Notes: a model not told the origin generated them from the sequence alone. A stretch of DNA of 64,000 nucleotides from Agapetus fuscipes (GCA_951799405.1 OX637354.1:3839002-3903001), one strand, 5' to 3'; positions 40,016-51,404 are shown, counted from the first letter of the stretch. Translations and numbers: made by a program.

Positions 40016-40849
40016 CGTCATTCCTCTTCACTAATCCATTTCCTAAATTAAAACAGATAAAAAAATATGTTTCTACGTAAATATGGCAGAGAGGATTACT
40101 GACGTAAGTAAATCATACACGCCGTAGGTAAGCTCTACATATGTATGGTAGTTGTGCCTGGAGTCTGTTGCGATCAAAATCGTGAATGCGCTAATTATCC
40201 AATTTCCCCATAAATAAGCAGGGCCGGCTCGTTAAATCATGTGTACGTAATTCTATATGGCCCGAGGAGCCCGCGCCAGGGACGGACTGGGCATCACACT
40301 GTTAGGAACATTTCAGACATAAAGCACTCTGCCCGGTTTGTCTATGGATAACCGGACAAGCTTTCTTACATCTCCATACATTACTAGACAGGCCCGCATT
40401 GTCGGACAAGGGGGCCAAGTGGGCTGATCTTTCTAGCGTATTTGGAATAGAATAACGTTGGTTCGATCCCCGCTTGGGGGACATTTGACCATAACTTTGA
40501 CCCTGGTTCAAAAGATGTAGTTGGGTAGTTATTAATAATTAATGCATTAAAATAAACAGTGATGTATTATTAATTGAAGATATTAATACCTGTTTCTGGC
40601 CAGGGAGAATAGGTTGAGGAATTGCATTCCTCTTCAAAAAAAAAAGGTCAATCTTTTCTGTATGCCCTCCGCCCCTCCTTCAAAATTACCCCCCTTCCTT
40701 CCACCTTATTTTTTCACAACGCTAAGGATGTAAATATTTTCCAAAAAAATATGTTGGAATGTTTTTGTTTTAAAGCATTTAAACTGACTTCTATTAAGTC
40801 TGTGATCGGGGCCCCCTTGGTCACAAATGTCCGGAAAGACCTAGGCTGG
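40016..40849. other. No recognisable gene
   Basis: Short frames without domains. Confidence 0.45.
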
Positions 40850-40955
40850 AAGTCTCATCACCACGGTAATTCTTACCTACGAAATATCGGTAATATTTGT
40901 ATGAAAACTAATCAGCTGTGCACTTGCGGCCATCTTGGATCGACAGGTCTTCTAT
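40850..40955 (+). repeat. MITE-H interior
   Basis: TGGAAGTCTCATCACCACGG to CTTGCGGCCATCTTGGATCG, without the outer terminal repeats. A short inverse MITE-H piece lies at 41190-41235. Confidence 0.72.
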
Positions 40956-41160
40956 GATCTAAGTTGCAAGGATTTATATTCATTTAAAATTTTCAAATGA
41001 ATGCCCACAAACAAGCACGTGTAGTTCGCGCTTACAAAAGCTGAATGTGTACTTACAAATAAAATCCAAACCTCAAATAAACATTTGCCCTATAACTTTT
41101 GCCGACCTTCCCTGACATGGGGGTGACATTGGCAAAGTGAACCATTTTTTCACTTTGCCG
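40956..41160 (-). repeat. RTE-tail, 5' end lost
   Basis: GATCTAAGTTGCAAGGAT to AAAGTGAACCATTTTTTCAC, then a 12-bp inversion of its own CACTTTGCC. 41250-41345 beyond is the GGGCCCTGGTTCAG repeat shared with 29098. Confidence 0.78.
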
Positions 41161-41519
41161 ATACTTGCATACACATATTACTGATATTCGGTAGGTAAGA
41201 ATTACCGTGGTGATGAGACTTCCAGCCCTCGGCACTGAAAAAAATACGTCTTTTTTTGGCCCTTTGGGGGCTCCCTAGGTGGGGGGGCCCTGGTTCAGTC
41301 GTACCACTCGAACCGCCCTTAATCCGGGCGGGCCTGCTACTGGACTTTCCAACCCGGTGCCGGATAGAAAAACAAGTATAGACAAACCGGATTGAATGCG
41401 TCTACGGATCGACAGGTCTTAAATTGAACGTGGTAAAAATCGGGTCTAACGTCGGCATCTTGTAAAACGTCACTTTTGATAGTTCAACGTGATGCCAGCT
41501 GAAAATGAAGAAGATTTTT

Positions 41520-42013
41520 TTGAAGGAAGCTGTTTTTGTACGAATCATACCTCAAGAGCTGTCTAAATGCTTCGTCGTCGCTATTCAGCGCCTATTTTCC
41601 ACGCAGCATTCAGTTGCTGTCAGGCTGGATAACATCTTATGACAGGTCTTTTATAAAAGTTGACATTTTTTGTACTGCGCTGGAAATCGAACCCGCTACC
41701 TCTCGATTACGCACCTACCACCTTTCTATAATCTATAATCTATAATCTAAGTTGCAAGGATATATTCATTCAAAGCTCTCAGATGTATGCCCACAAACAA
41801 ACACGTGTAGTTCGCGCTTACAAATGCTGATTGTGTACTTACAAATAAAATCCAAACCTCAAATGAACATAAGCCCTGCAACTCTTGCCGACATTCCCTG
41901 AAACAGGGGTGTCATTGGCAAAGTGAACCATTTTTTACAGTATGGGTGGTCAGCCTCATACCAACCTATAAGTCAAGGAATCGTTGCGTTAATCACTAGA
42001 CTGTGGCTGGATT
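41520..42013 (-). repeat. Diverged SINE-1 split by an RTE-tail
   Basis: Body 41520-41715. The end of the head (TTAATCACTAGACTGTGGC) resumes at 41990. Third example of an RTE-tail in a SINE-1. Confidence 0.75.
41716..41983 (-). repeat. RTE-tail nested in SINE-1
   Basis: Full (ATTATAG)n-type copy to ATAAGTCAAGGAAT. Confidence 0.87.
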
Positions 42014-42189
42014 TCAATTCTGAATGCGGCTCTGTCTTTATTAGGTAATATTTTATAAAACCAATAAACCCGCCTTCATTTCTCTACAAATACTGATGCA
42101 CGCTGTAGCAGGGAGGAAGCTAGGCAAACGGAGCCTAAGGGCCGGTATTTTCAAGTATAGTAAAGTTAACTAAAATTCAATCATAATAT

Positions 42190-42612
42190 GAGGTGCTACG
42201 TTTTCCCAATCGCTCTGTATGGTATGGAGGGATGGACTCTCACGCAGGCACTGGAGAGACGAATTGAAGCATTCGAGATGTGTCTATACCGAAAAATGCT
42301 TCGGATCACCAATGAAGAATCCTTCAACGAATGCGCACTACAAAGGAGCTCCTGCCTATCATTAAGCAGAGAAAGCTAATGTACTTCGGTCACATTATGA
42401 GAAATGAGAAGTACCGTCTCCTTCATCTTATCATCCAGGGTAAGATTGAGGGGAGAAGATTTTAGGGACGCCGAAGGACATCGTGGCTGAAGAACCTGCG
42501 ACAGTGGTTCGGCAGAAGCACCAAGTCCCTGTTTCGAGCCGCAGCATCAAAAATCAAAATAGCTATGATGATCGCCGATCTTCGTTAGAAGTGGCACAAG
42601 AAGAAGAAGAAG
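42190..42612 (+). pseudogene. GAA-tailed LINE 3' end, RT C-terminus
   Basis: Encodes CYVFPIALYGMEGWTLTQAL, then CLYRKMLRITNEESF, a frameshift near 42350, then KLMYFGHIMRNEKYRLLHLI and NLRQWFGRSTKSLFRAAASK. This is the post-catalytic part of an endonuclease-type LINE reverse transcriptase. It ends in (AAG)n. An exact 11-bp target duplication AATCATAATAT flanks it (42179-42189, 42613-42623). Confidence 0.88.
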
Positions 42613-42667
42613 AATCATAATATTTAACTCGCCGAATTTAGACAATAAATATTTAGTGAGTTGTCTA

Positions 42668-42843
42668 ATGGGGCTTCCACACGCTTGCCAACCCATTACA
42701 AGCCAAGCGCACAGTGTGTCGTCTAGAACATGCTAGCTGGACAAAATTTTGTCTAATGGACTAATTTTGTCCAGCTAGCATGTTATAGACGACACACTGT
42801 GCGCTTGGCTTGTAATGGGTTGGCAAGCGTGTGGAAGCCCCAT
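42668..42843. repeat. Hairpin element HP4
   Basis: 81-bp arms (42668-42748, 42763-42843) with a single mismatch and a 14-nt loop. GTCTAATGG occurs both at the left flank and in the loop. It lacks the GAAA-type core seen in HP1-HP3. Confidence 0.85.
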
Positions 42844-42902
42844 AACGATTTTCTGGATGGCGGCCATCTTCACTGACAGCAGCTGCCTTTTTTATGTAGC
42901 AG

Positions 42903-43067
42903 ATAGGACGGCAAGAGTTGCAGGGTGTTTGTCCATTTGAGTTTTGGTTTTTATGTTGTGGGTTCACATGCGGCATGTGCAAGCGCGAACTCGTACGTGT
43001 CTGCTTGTGAGAATGCATATAATGTCAATCTCCAATGTAACATATCTTTGCAACTTGGATTAGATTA
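42903..43067 (+). repeat. RTE-tail, 5'-truncated
   Basis: GACGGCAAGAGTTGCAGGG to CAACTTGGATTAGATTAG. Confidence 0.82.
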
Positions 43068-43589
43068 GTCTACACTAGCTACGCCCCTGATAAATCTTAA
43101 ATGTAATATAATTGCTATGCACACACACACGCATGACAACATTTATATTACACACACACACACACAAGTCCATTTACAAACACATTCACATGCAGTATAT
43201 AGGTGAGCACTAGTACATTTATAAACACACACAAGCTTATACACTAATATACACACACATCCCGCTGCCATACTCTCCAATATGACTCGGTATGTTTTCG
43301 AACTTAATCATCTGACGAGGGCGAGTCAACGTTATAAACCATTTTATTATATCACTAAATTATCAGCTATTCTCCCTGACAGATGCGAAGCTCACAATAA
43401 AAGTAAGTATAATAAGACACAGCGCCTCTACAACTCTTCCAAATAATTTATGACGCGCCAATGTGATATATGCTGTTTGTGAGGAGCCGTGTTCTTTATT
43501 GATTGTAAATTTTAAGTTACACATCGAGATTTCAGAATAATGCTACGTCCCTACAGTGCTTGTTTGGCTCATCTACCATTAGATTCAAA
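43068..43589. other. CA-rich, no gene
   Basis: 43120-43265 has interspersed (CA)n runs. Nothing recognised after it. Confidence 0.5.
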
Positions 43590-44000
43590 GATTACCTTGA
43601 AATGAAATTGTTTTTACAATCACATTCTACAGAATCTGAGCTAAGAAAATTAAATTAGGCTTGTTTATCTGGTGAGCGCTGTTTTTGTGTGTATCACACC
43701 CCAAGAGCCCTCTGCGAGCTTGGCCGTAGCTAAAGAAAGCGCCAATTCTCAAGTAAGACCCAGTTGCTGTAAGGCTGTATGGACCTTTTGATGACCGGTC
43801 TTTGGTAAAGGTGTATGAATTTTTTTAACCCAGCGAAGAGAAAATTTGAAAATATAAATGGCTGTATATTTTTTGTGCTCCGCCGGGACTCCAGCCCAAA
43901 ACATTCCATTTACGAGTCCGAAGTGCTACCACTGGACTACGGATCGGTCAAAACAGCGTAAAACAAGATATTGTGAGAGTTGTTTTATGTATTTTGTAAA
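43590..44000. repeat. MITE-M copy 2 split by SINE-1
   Basis: ATTCTACAGAATCTGAGCTA (43625) and ATTGTGAGAGTTGTTTTATG (43970) are contiguous in the copy at 12325-12563. Confidence 0.68.
43650..43952 (-). repeat. SINE-1, full length
   Basis: 3' end TGTTTATCTGGTGAGCGCTG to head CTACGGATCGGTC. Inserted in MITE-M. Confidence 0.87.
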
Positions 44001-44151
44001 TCAATGCCCAGTTTTCAAAGACACGTAAGTATGTAAGTCCATTGCACATGGTTCCATGATAGAACGACTTCATTCTCATCCCACCTTCTCATTTTTCTAT
44101 ACTTTTTTTTTGTCTTGTCAATTTTGTAAAAGTGTCCTCTTGAGAATAAAG

Positions 44152-44288
44152 GTAAAAACCCGAATCTCACATGGACATACACCCTGCAACTCTTGCCAAC
44201 CTTCCCTAAAAACAGGGGTGACATTGGCAAAGTGAACCATTTTTTACAGCATGGGTGGTCAGCCGCATACCAACCTATATGTCAAGGA
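44152..44288 (-). repeat. RTE-tail 5' half
   Basis: AAAAACCCGAATCTCACATG to ATATGTCAAGGAAT. Confidence 0.82.
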
Positions 44289-44755
44289 ATGTGTGAACTG
44301 GTAAATTTAAGAAAAGCCTCGCGTAATTTATTTTTCACAATTAATTTCAGATAGATACGGGTCACATTCGGTTCGTACACAGAGTTGCTTTCAAACTGTA
44401 TAGCTCGACGGCTAAGATACTGTATGTAGGTACAAGTGAACAATCAATGTAAAAGTAAAAACTATATTTTATTTAAAAAATTATACTTCTCATAAAAAAT
44501 ATTTGTTACTGTGTAAAAAACATAACCTCTAAAAATTTAATATCATATTGTATGAGTAACCTGTTGAAATAAATAGGTTTCTCCGTGACTGCGCCTCGCC
44601 GGTCTCCTCGTAATGAACCCATGTTTGGGGTCTGACGTAAGAAATGGAACTTAATTCTGAAGAACAATCGAGACGTCGCCCTCTGAGATGCGGGCCGCCC
44701 CGTCACGCCCAAACCAAACTGAGATCCGTGCTAGAGTATAAATAATATACAGCAC
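44289..44755. other. No recognisable gene
   Basis: 44575-44715 is GC-richer, and its minus-strand frame has no known domain. Confidence 0.45.
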
Positions 44756-45058
44756 ACATCACATCATGCGTGTGTGTTCACACGAAAGAGTATAAGTGTT
44801 CATAAAAAAGCAGCGCATCATAAATGTGTGTGTGTTCATAGAAAAACGCATCATTATCTAATCTAATCTAATCTAAGTTGTAAAGATATGTTACATTGGA
44901 GATTCACATAACATGCATTTTCACAACCATACACGTACAAGTTCACGCTTGCACATGCCGCATGTGAACCTACAACATAAAAACCAAATCTCAAATGGAC
45001 AGACACCCTGCAACTCTTGCCGTCCTTCCCTGAAACAGGGGTGACATTGGCAAAGTGA

Positions 45059-46344
45059 TATTATTCACTCAATAAAGTACTCTAATATTCTGTTGTTTGC
45101 CGACGATGCTAAAATATTTAAACAAATTAATACCATCGAGGATTGTATAGAATTGCAGTCTGATCTTAACTCGATTCTTTCTTACTCTAATGCCAACCAG
45201 TTATATCTTAATATTGACAAATGTAATGTCATTACTTACACTAGAAATCGTAGTAAAATTCTTTTTGACTACAGTTTTGGTGTTGATGGCCTCAGAAGAA
45301 AATCAGTGGTCAATGATTTGGGTGTATTGTTGGACGAGAGACTGAGTTTTATCAACCATTATGAGCATATTACTGAAAGAGCGATGAAGACGTTATATTT
45401 TATTGTTAGGAATACTAAACTTTTCAGGAATCCCCAAGTATTGCCCTTCTTGTTCAATTCATATATTAGAAGTGTACTTGAGTTTTGTTCGACTGTTTGG
45501 AACCCCAATTATGTTGTCCATATTAATGCTATTGAAATGGTCCAAAAAAAACTTATCAAGCAACTGAACTTTCGCAATAGACAACATTTCAATAGTTATT
45601 CCCAAGCATTGGAGCATTATGGTATACGATCTTTGGAGGCAAGGAGAAATATGCTTGACATCAGCTTCATATATAAGATAGTTAATAACAAAATCGATAG
45701 TGCACCTCTCACAAGCCTCCTTCCATTTCATTGTCCAATCAGAACTCATCGAGACAAATCCTTATTTTATGTGGGTGCAGCCAGGACAAATTATAAGCAA
45801 AATTCTTTTATAAGTAGAGCCTGCGTTGCAGTAAATAGTGTCCAAAGGACTGATCCTAAGTTGGACATTTTCTTTCTGTCTGCACAGTCATTGAAAAAGA
45901 GGATTTTGAATCTAGCAGGATTTGAATTTCATTTTTGAATCTCATTTCTAATTTCTTTAATCATTCTCAATTCCTATTTTGTTTTTATTGCTTATTAATC
46001 ATCATTGACGTGTTTGGTGTGCGCATTGTTTTTCTACTCCCTTTCCTTTCTCCTGACCTTTCTTTCCTTATCCCATCATGAGGACGAGATTTATTTTTTA
46101 TTTATTTTTTATTTTTATTTTTATTCTGTTTTGATTTGTGTATTTTTTTTTTTTTTTGGTTTTGGATGCTGCTTCTTTTTGTTTTTCTTTACTTTTTATT
46201 TATTAACCTGGCATGATTTGTAATTTAAAATATTAATTTGTAGAATACAGTAATAGGCGACATGAATTGTAAAAAATATCTTATATATGTATACAAAATT
46301 ATATTCAATGCTGTTGTATTCTTGTTTAAACAATAAAAAAAAAA
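45059..46344 (+). mobile_element. Jockey-like LINE, 5'-truncated
   Basis: 1,286 bp bounded by an AAAGTGA duplication (45052-45058, 46345-46351). It contains the end of a reverse transcriptase gene, a T-rich 3' UTR of about 390 bp, and AATAAA running directly into a poly(A) tract at 46332. Confidence 0.9.
45060..45938 (+). CDS. Jockey-like reverse transcriptase (partial)
   Basis: Reverse transcriptase of a non-LTR retrotransposon, truncated just before its catalytic box. IKYSNILLFADDAKIFKQI contains the intact FADD aspartates near 45100. The thumb and C-terminus follow: LYLNIDKCNVITYTRN, VNDLGVLLDERLSF, YIRSVLEFCSTVWNPNYV and IRTHRDKSLFYVGAARTNYK, ending FEFHF and TGA at 45938. The frame is open from the truncation point for more than 290 codons, so the insertion is young. 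Fingers, palm motifs A-B and the endonuclease are missing, so the product cannot be active. A TTG at 45093 is an internal codon, not a start. Confidence 0.9.
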   Translation: MIHSIKYSNILLFADDAKIFKQINTIEDCIELQSDLNSILSYSNANQLYLNIDKCNVITYTRNRSKILFDYSFGVDGLRRKSVVNDLGVLLDERLSFINHYEHITERAMKTLYFIVRNTKLFRNPQVLPFLFNSYIRSVLEFCSTVWNPNYVVHINAIEMVQKKLIKQLNFRNRQHFNSYSQALEHYGIRSLEARRNMLDISFIYKIVNNKIDSAPLTSLLPFHCPIRTHRDKSLFYVGAARTNYKQNSFISRACVAVNSVQRTDPKLDIFFLSAQSLKKRILNLAGFEFHF

Positions 46345-46383
46345 AAAGTGAACCGTTTTTACAGCATGGGTGGTCAGCCGCAT

Positions 46384-46649
46384 CTAATCTAATCTAATCT
46401 AATCTAATCTAAGCTGCAAGGATATATATCATTTAAGATTTATATTAAATGCATTCCCACAAGCAGACATGTATAATTTCGCGCTAACACATGCCGCATG
46501 TGGACCTACATTATAAGGACCCATCTCAAATGAACATAAGCCCTGCAACTCTTGCCGTCCTTCCCTGAAACAGGGGTGACATTGGCAAAGTGAACCATTT
46601 TTACAGCATGGGTGGTCAGCCGCATACCAACCTATAAGTCAAGGAACTA
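46384..46649 (-). repeat. RTE-tail, full, abutting the previous
   Basis: Five ATTAG units in inverse, complete to AAGTCAAGGAAC. It meets its neighbour exactly at GCCGCAT, giving a head-to-tail pair. Confidence 0.88.
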
Positions 46650-46846
46650 TATAAAGGTGTGTTCATAAAACAACGCATCAGTAATATGTGTGTTAATAAA
46701 AATAAGTAAAACAATAGGTGTGATTGTAGAAACACATCTCATTTGTGTTTTGAAAATCGCAACATAAATGTGTGTGTTTAAAAAAAATTGTATAAATGTA
46801 GGTATAGTTAAAGGATTGTAGAAACACATCACAAACACATTATCAT

Positions 46847-47183
46847 TCTTCTTCGTCGTGTCAGACACTACACTACTCTTGCCCAGTGTCGGGCAACATC
46901 CACTGCTTCACCATTACTCTCCATTAGGTCGGCCAGTGAGCAGCTTGTTGGGCAGGCCGGGCGGATCCGAAGATGATCCATTGACTGTTGGGCTCTGCAT
47001 TCACAGAGAGTGGTGTCATCTTGATGAAGGATTCCCCAGGCCCTCATGTTACAGTGCTCTCCACACAGGCCACTCAAGATCCCGTCCAGGTGGGAGGCTC
47101 TCGCTTGGCTGCACAAAGTTTACAGGTCGCTCCAGATTCCACAAGTGCAATCTCTCCCCCGCCGGCTCCGTATTCAAAGGGTG
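46847..47183 (-). pseudogene. GAA-tailed LINE 3' end, minus strand
   Basis: Same family as 3156-3596. It encodes LCECRAQQSMDHLRIRPACP then ARHWARVV, with frame breaks upstream. The perfect 11-bp flank CACATTATCAT (46836-46846, 47184-47194) proves insertion into the surrounding minisatellite. Confidence 0.88.
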
Positions 47184-47450
47184 CACATTATCATCAAATG
47201 CGTGTTATTTTAAAACGCATCATAAATATGTGTGCTTAAAAAATAAGTACAACAATAGAACAAGGATTGTAGAAAAACATCATGTAGGAAAAAACGCATC
47301 ATAAATTGTTGTGTGTATAAAAAAATATAATAGGAGTGATTGTAGAAACACATCATGTTTGTGTTATTTGAAAGCGCATTATAAATGTGAGTGTGTACAA
47401 AACCTATAATATATTAACATTGTAAGGTCATTTAGAAATTGATAGATAGG

Positions 47451-48065
47451 AACCTACATATTTTACTTATGTGGTTTTATTAAAACGAATGATACGTGTA
47501 TGTTTGTAGGTAAAAAAGAATCAAACTTGAAAAACCACATCATTCACGTGTTTTGAAACCACATCACAAGTGTTTTTATAATCGGATCAGATGTGCACTT
47601 AAAAACTGCATCATTAATGTGTAATCACACTCGAACGAGCCGATTACATTATAACTGTTTAAAAATCAATCATATTTGTGTAATTGCAGGTATAAGCGCA
47701 TCATGCATGTGTGTTTACACAATCAAATCATGCTATTTGTGAATAAAGGCGGATGCGTATAATAGGTATGGCTTTCACTCACGACGTGATGTCACGATAT
47801 TCTCAAATCTGTACATGTCACGAGAACGTCAAATAATGATGCGATGTGTGTGCTCCTTTAGCGTTAACAAAATTCAATAGAGAATATCTGAAATGCTATG
47901 TTTTGTTTTTCGATAATAAAATATACAGATGCCTACTTTTAGGAAATATATAGGTACCGGATCTTGTAAAAATGGAAACAAAAACTCGAGTAAATTTCAT
48001 ATATTCGATCGTGGTTTTCTGCTGGTCTACTTCATCCTACGAGTATCATCAATAGAAGGCATAAT
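47451..48065. other. AT-rich, no gene
   Basis: May contain decayed units of the preceding array up to about 47740 (ATGTGTGTTTACACAATCA). Nothing else. Confidence 0.45.
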
Positions 48066-48410
48066 CTATAATAATAATAATAAATTGACAATATTTTTAG
48101 TGCCGTTTTGTGAATTCACTGCAAGGGCACTGCAGAGCCATAGCCCCTCCTGAACAAGCATGTCTTCAATCCTGACTTAAATGCACTTGTACTCTCCACA
48201 GCTCTCAGCTCGTGTGGTAAGGCATTCCACAGCAGAGGGCCAGCAATGCAAAAGGCACGATCTAAATAATTGGCCATGTTGCTTCTGCAGGGAACCCTGA
48301 ATCTATTCACAGCAGCATTGCATGCAGACCTCAGGGTACCCCGCCTACCCTCTACTGTGTCCCCCACACATAGCTCTGAGATATACAGTGGCGCAATGTT
48401 CTACGAGGAC
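48066..48410 (-). pseudogene. L2/CR1-like LINE fragment, subfamily c
   Basis: Minus-strand frame 48116-48367 gives GRRGTLRSACNAAVNRFRVP, AFCIAGPLLWNALPHELRAV and FKSGLKTCLFRRGYG, the family C-terminus. The UTR carries AGTGCCGTTTTGTGAATTCA and an (AAT)n tail at 48070-48083. Confidence 0.82.
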
Positions 48411-48429
48411 TTAAATACAGTTAAGCAGA

Positions 48430-48652
48430 CCTATGTTGAAAAGGTTTATTAAATTTCAGATTCATATATGTAACTTGCATTCCCATAAGCAGACACGCAT
48501 AAGTTTGTGCTAACACATGTCGCATGTGGCCTTACAACATAAAAACCCAAACCCCAAATGAACATACACCATGTAACTTTTGCCGTCCTTCCCTGAAACA
48601 GGGGTGAAATTGGCAACGTGAACCATTTTTACGGCATGGGTGGTCAGCCTCA
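48430..48652 (-). repeat. RTE-tail, end lost
   Basis: CTATGTTGAAAAGG to GGGTGGTCAGCCTCAAAG. Confidence 0.8.
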
Positions 48653-48868
48653 AAGAACGTGTACGTTTACCCCTTAAAATAGATCGTGTAAGCTTTGCTA
48701 TCGATCAGATTACAAACAAATAAAATATCTGTTTTTATTTTGGGTAAGACTGCCTCCCTTACCTGTGTAAAAAATGACTTCACGTGCCCAAATGGCAGGG
48801 TACCAACTGCTAGTTCATAATAAATGAAAAACAGAAATATAGGTACTAACAGTGCTAGGTACTCTTAG

Positions 48869-49103
48869 ACATTTTGGTCGCCCGTTGAGCCCACGCTTTG
48901 ACAAACTAATGATGCCTGGGCTAGAAGTCTCATCACCACAGTCATTCTTACCAACCGAATATCGGTAATATTTGTATGAAGACTAATCAGCTGTTAACTT
49001 GCGGCCATCTTGGATTGACAGGTCTTCATACAAATGCATCATTAGTCTGTCAAAGCGTGGGCTCAACGTTTTAGTCGTCACTAAAATGTCAAAGAATAGC
49101 GCT
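48869..49103. mobile_element. MITE-H copy 2
   Basis: Inverted ends of about 45 bp: GACATTTTGGTCGCCC then GAGCCCACGCTTTGACAAAC, mirrored at 49045-49092. The interior includes TTGCGGCCATCTTGGATTGA. The region 48653-48868 before it holds nothing recognisable. Confidence 0.85.
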
Positions 49104-49627
49104 GTTATAGACTATAGTTAACTATCAATTTAGCTGACAACTTCTACAACAAATCAATTTTTATTTCCAGTTTCACCTGTCAGTTTTTATATCAAAAGCC
49201 GGGACACGAGAACTCAGCCAACTCTTCATTAAAATACCTCATATTGCTGCAATAAATTCAGATGTTTATTTCACAACTGCGCCGTTTATATTCCGAGAGA
49301 AATGTTTGCATGTTTATTATCCAGAGACGACACTTAATCAGAACTTGAGTATTTGTTGTACTTATATACAATGCTCATTCTGAGTTTTTTTCTCAGTCTT
49401 GTTCCTCATTGCTAAGGGTTGTGGAAGCAACCGCTCTTCTCTAGTTCTCTAGTTCAGTCAAGAGACTGCACTACCCACATATAGTAATGCTCAAACCCTC
49501 CTCGTACCCGTCCTGTATGTATGTGTCAGAAGGACCCACAGCACATGGACGCTCATGCAAAGCTATATATTTTCTCAAGTGGCGAGCTCCAACCACCGAT
49601 GATGATGATTATTGTTGGGAATTTTGT
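49104..49627. other. No recognisable gene
   Basis: Short frames only. Confidence 0.45.
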
Positions 49628-49793
49628 CAGCCAGCCCCCCCGGGAGCTGGGAAACCCCCACTTCAACTGAAAGTGGTTGGTGTGAGGCCAGCCCCCTTAC
49701 CTGTAAAAATAAATAGGTCCCGAAGCGCCACATGCGACCCCTTCGGGGATAACGCAGGCAAGAAGTTACACTATATGTGTAGCTTAGTTGCGT
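49628..49793 (+). repeat. SINE-2, 5'-truncated
   Basis: Starts CCAGCCCCCCCGGGAGCTGG. Hairpins CCACTTCAACTGAAAGTGG and CCCCTTCGGGG. Intact 3' end. Confidence 0.85.
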
Positions 49794-50009
49794 TTGCGTA
49801 CTATTATTTAAAATCACCATAATATACATACTTACATTGTTTTATTATTGAGTTATTTGAATACACCTTGACACTGGCGCCCCTGCTGTACGCGGGAATT
49901 CGCCATAAAGAAGAAGAAGATGAATTATTTGAATGCTTGGATCAATGTAATTTTTAATACAATAAAAATCCAAACAATTATGATGATGATGATGATGATG
50001 ATAAGTTGA

Positions 50010-50195
50010 TGATTTCTTTATAGCGCCGTTTCGTGATGTAGTCACTCCAAGGGCGCTTGTGCAAATGATGCCAGAAATTTGCTTATCTTCATTGCATTCC
50101 GGAACTTTCCATGATCCTCTAGCTCTCTCACATGATGTGGCAGGTGGTTCCAGGCCAGAGGACCAGCAACTGCAAATGCACGCTCTCCAATCACT
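50010..50195 (-). pseudogene. L2/CR1-like LINE 3' end, subfamily b
   Basis: (GAT)n tract at 49981-50002, UTR ATAGCGCCGTTTCGTGATG, then inverse coding for VIGERAFAVAGPLAWNHLP and HHVRELEDHGKFRNAM. Confidence 0.78.
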
Positions 50196-50259
50196 GTGTT
50201 ATTTCTTCTTATCGGTTCTTCAATATGTGATTTTGCTCCAGTTTCAGCCGAGCGCAGTG

Positions 50260-50515
50260 CTAGGCTTTTCTTTTCTTCTCTTTTTATCCGAGGTGCCTTC
50301 TGCTGTCTTCACTTGATCGGTGCATCATGTGGGGGATCTAACTCTTCGTCTCTTCCCCTCCAAGCCACCGATCACAACCAGTCGTTCCAGGCTATCCTCA
50401 TTGCCACGGAAAACGTGTCCGAAGAACTGAAGAATACGGCGTGTACATATGCTGGCCAGAGTCAAGCCATACAAACGTAGCTCCCGACGAATGGACTCTC
50501 TGGTAGGTACGTCTA
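50260..50515 (-). pseudogene. LINE RT C-terminal fragment
   Basis: In inverse: SIRRELRLYGLTLASICTRR, then ILQFFGHVFRGNEDSLERLV and a disturbed GKRRRVRSPT. This is the FGH...GK-R-GR-PT pattern of endonuclease-type LINE C-termini. It is a different family from the L2-like piece beside it. Confidence 0.72.
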
Positions 50516-50526
50516 GCTATCCATGG

Positions 50527-50860
50527 GCTATCTAGCTATAATAATAATAAGAATAATATTAGGATGATTTATTTGGCGAGCGCTGTTTTTGTGTGTATCA
50601 CACCTCAAGAGCCCTCTGCGAGCTTGGTCGTCGCTGTAGAAAGCGCCAATTCTCAAGCAAGACCCAGTTGTTGTAAGGTTGGATGGACCTTTCAGTGACG
50701 GGTGTTTGGTAAAGGTTTGTGAATTTTTCAACTCAGCGAAGAGCACATTCGAAATATAAATGGTATATTTTTGTGCTCCGCCGGGATCCGAATCCACAAC
50801 CTTCCATTTACGAGTCCGAAGTGTTGCCACTGGACTACAGACCGGTCCAAGATGCCAACG
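50527..50860 (-). repeat. SINE-1, full length with (AAT)n tail
   Basis: Tail ATAATAATAATAAGAATAAT, 3' end TTTATTTGGCGAGCGCTG, head CTACAGACCGGTCC. Best copy for comparing with the L2-like 3' end. Confidence 0.88.
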
Positions 50861-51404
50861 ACACGCAGTGTACCTGAGCGGTAACCCATCCAAGTACTAT
50901 CCGCGCCCAATATTGCTTAATTTAACTTCGGTGACCTATGGAAACCGGTGCTTTCAACATGGTAACGTCGCGTCGTTGACTATCCTAGCTATCTAGCCTC
51001 ATACCAACCTATCAGTCAGTTTAAAAGTTAATATTTCGGTACTTGGTATCTTATTTAAACCAGCCATTCATATGCGAGTATATCTACTTGTAAGTATACA
51101 TATGTAATGAAACTCGATCCCAAATACATAACAGTCAAGAAAATAAATGTTCTCATCAGCTGAGTTGCGTAAGGAAGGAATAAAAAAGTTGAAAAAGGCA
51201 GACGTGGCCCTTCAGGGCTGACCCTTGGGTAACAAAAAACGTAATCAACATATTCCCTGCAGGTAACTCGCCTATATGTTATGTTATGTTGTGTTATGTT
51301 ATGTTGCATTAAAGGTATGTGGAGGGATGACCCTAAAAAATAGATTAGTTACCTTTTCTACGAACAGTGATTGAAAACATTTTATTAACAATATGGAGCC
51401 AAAT
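50861..51404. other. No gene
   Basis: An RTE-tail scrap at 50997-51017 and a (TGTTA)n-like run near 51275-51305. Confidence 0.5.

Larger units (their letters stand above)
44857..46384 (-). repeat. RTE-tail split by a jockey-like LINE
   Basis: 3' part 44857-45058; 5' part 46345-46384, ending at GTCAGCCGCAT where the next RTE-tail begins. Confidence 0.87.
44756..47450. repeat. Interrupted AACGCATCATAAATGTGTG array
   Basis: Units of roughly 45 bp (AAACGCATCATAAATGTGTG with TGTTTATAAAAA; also GATTGTAGAAACACATCA) occupy 44756-44856, 46650-46835 and 47195-47450. The gaps are the RTE-tails, the jockey LINE and the GAA-tailed LINE. Without those insertions they would form one minisatellite of under 1 kb. 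Confidence 0.7.

Noticed and set aside
46005..46223. 72-codon Phe/Leu-rich frame
   Set aside because: Lies in the T-rich 3' UTR of the jockey-like LINE.
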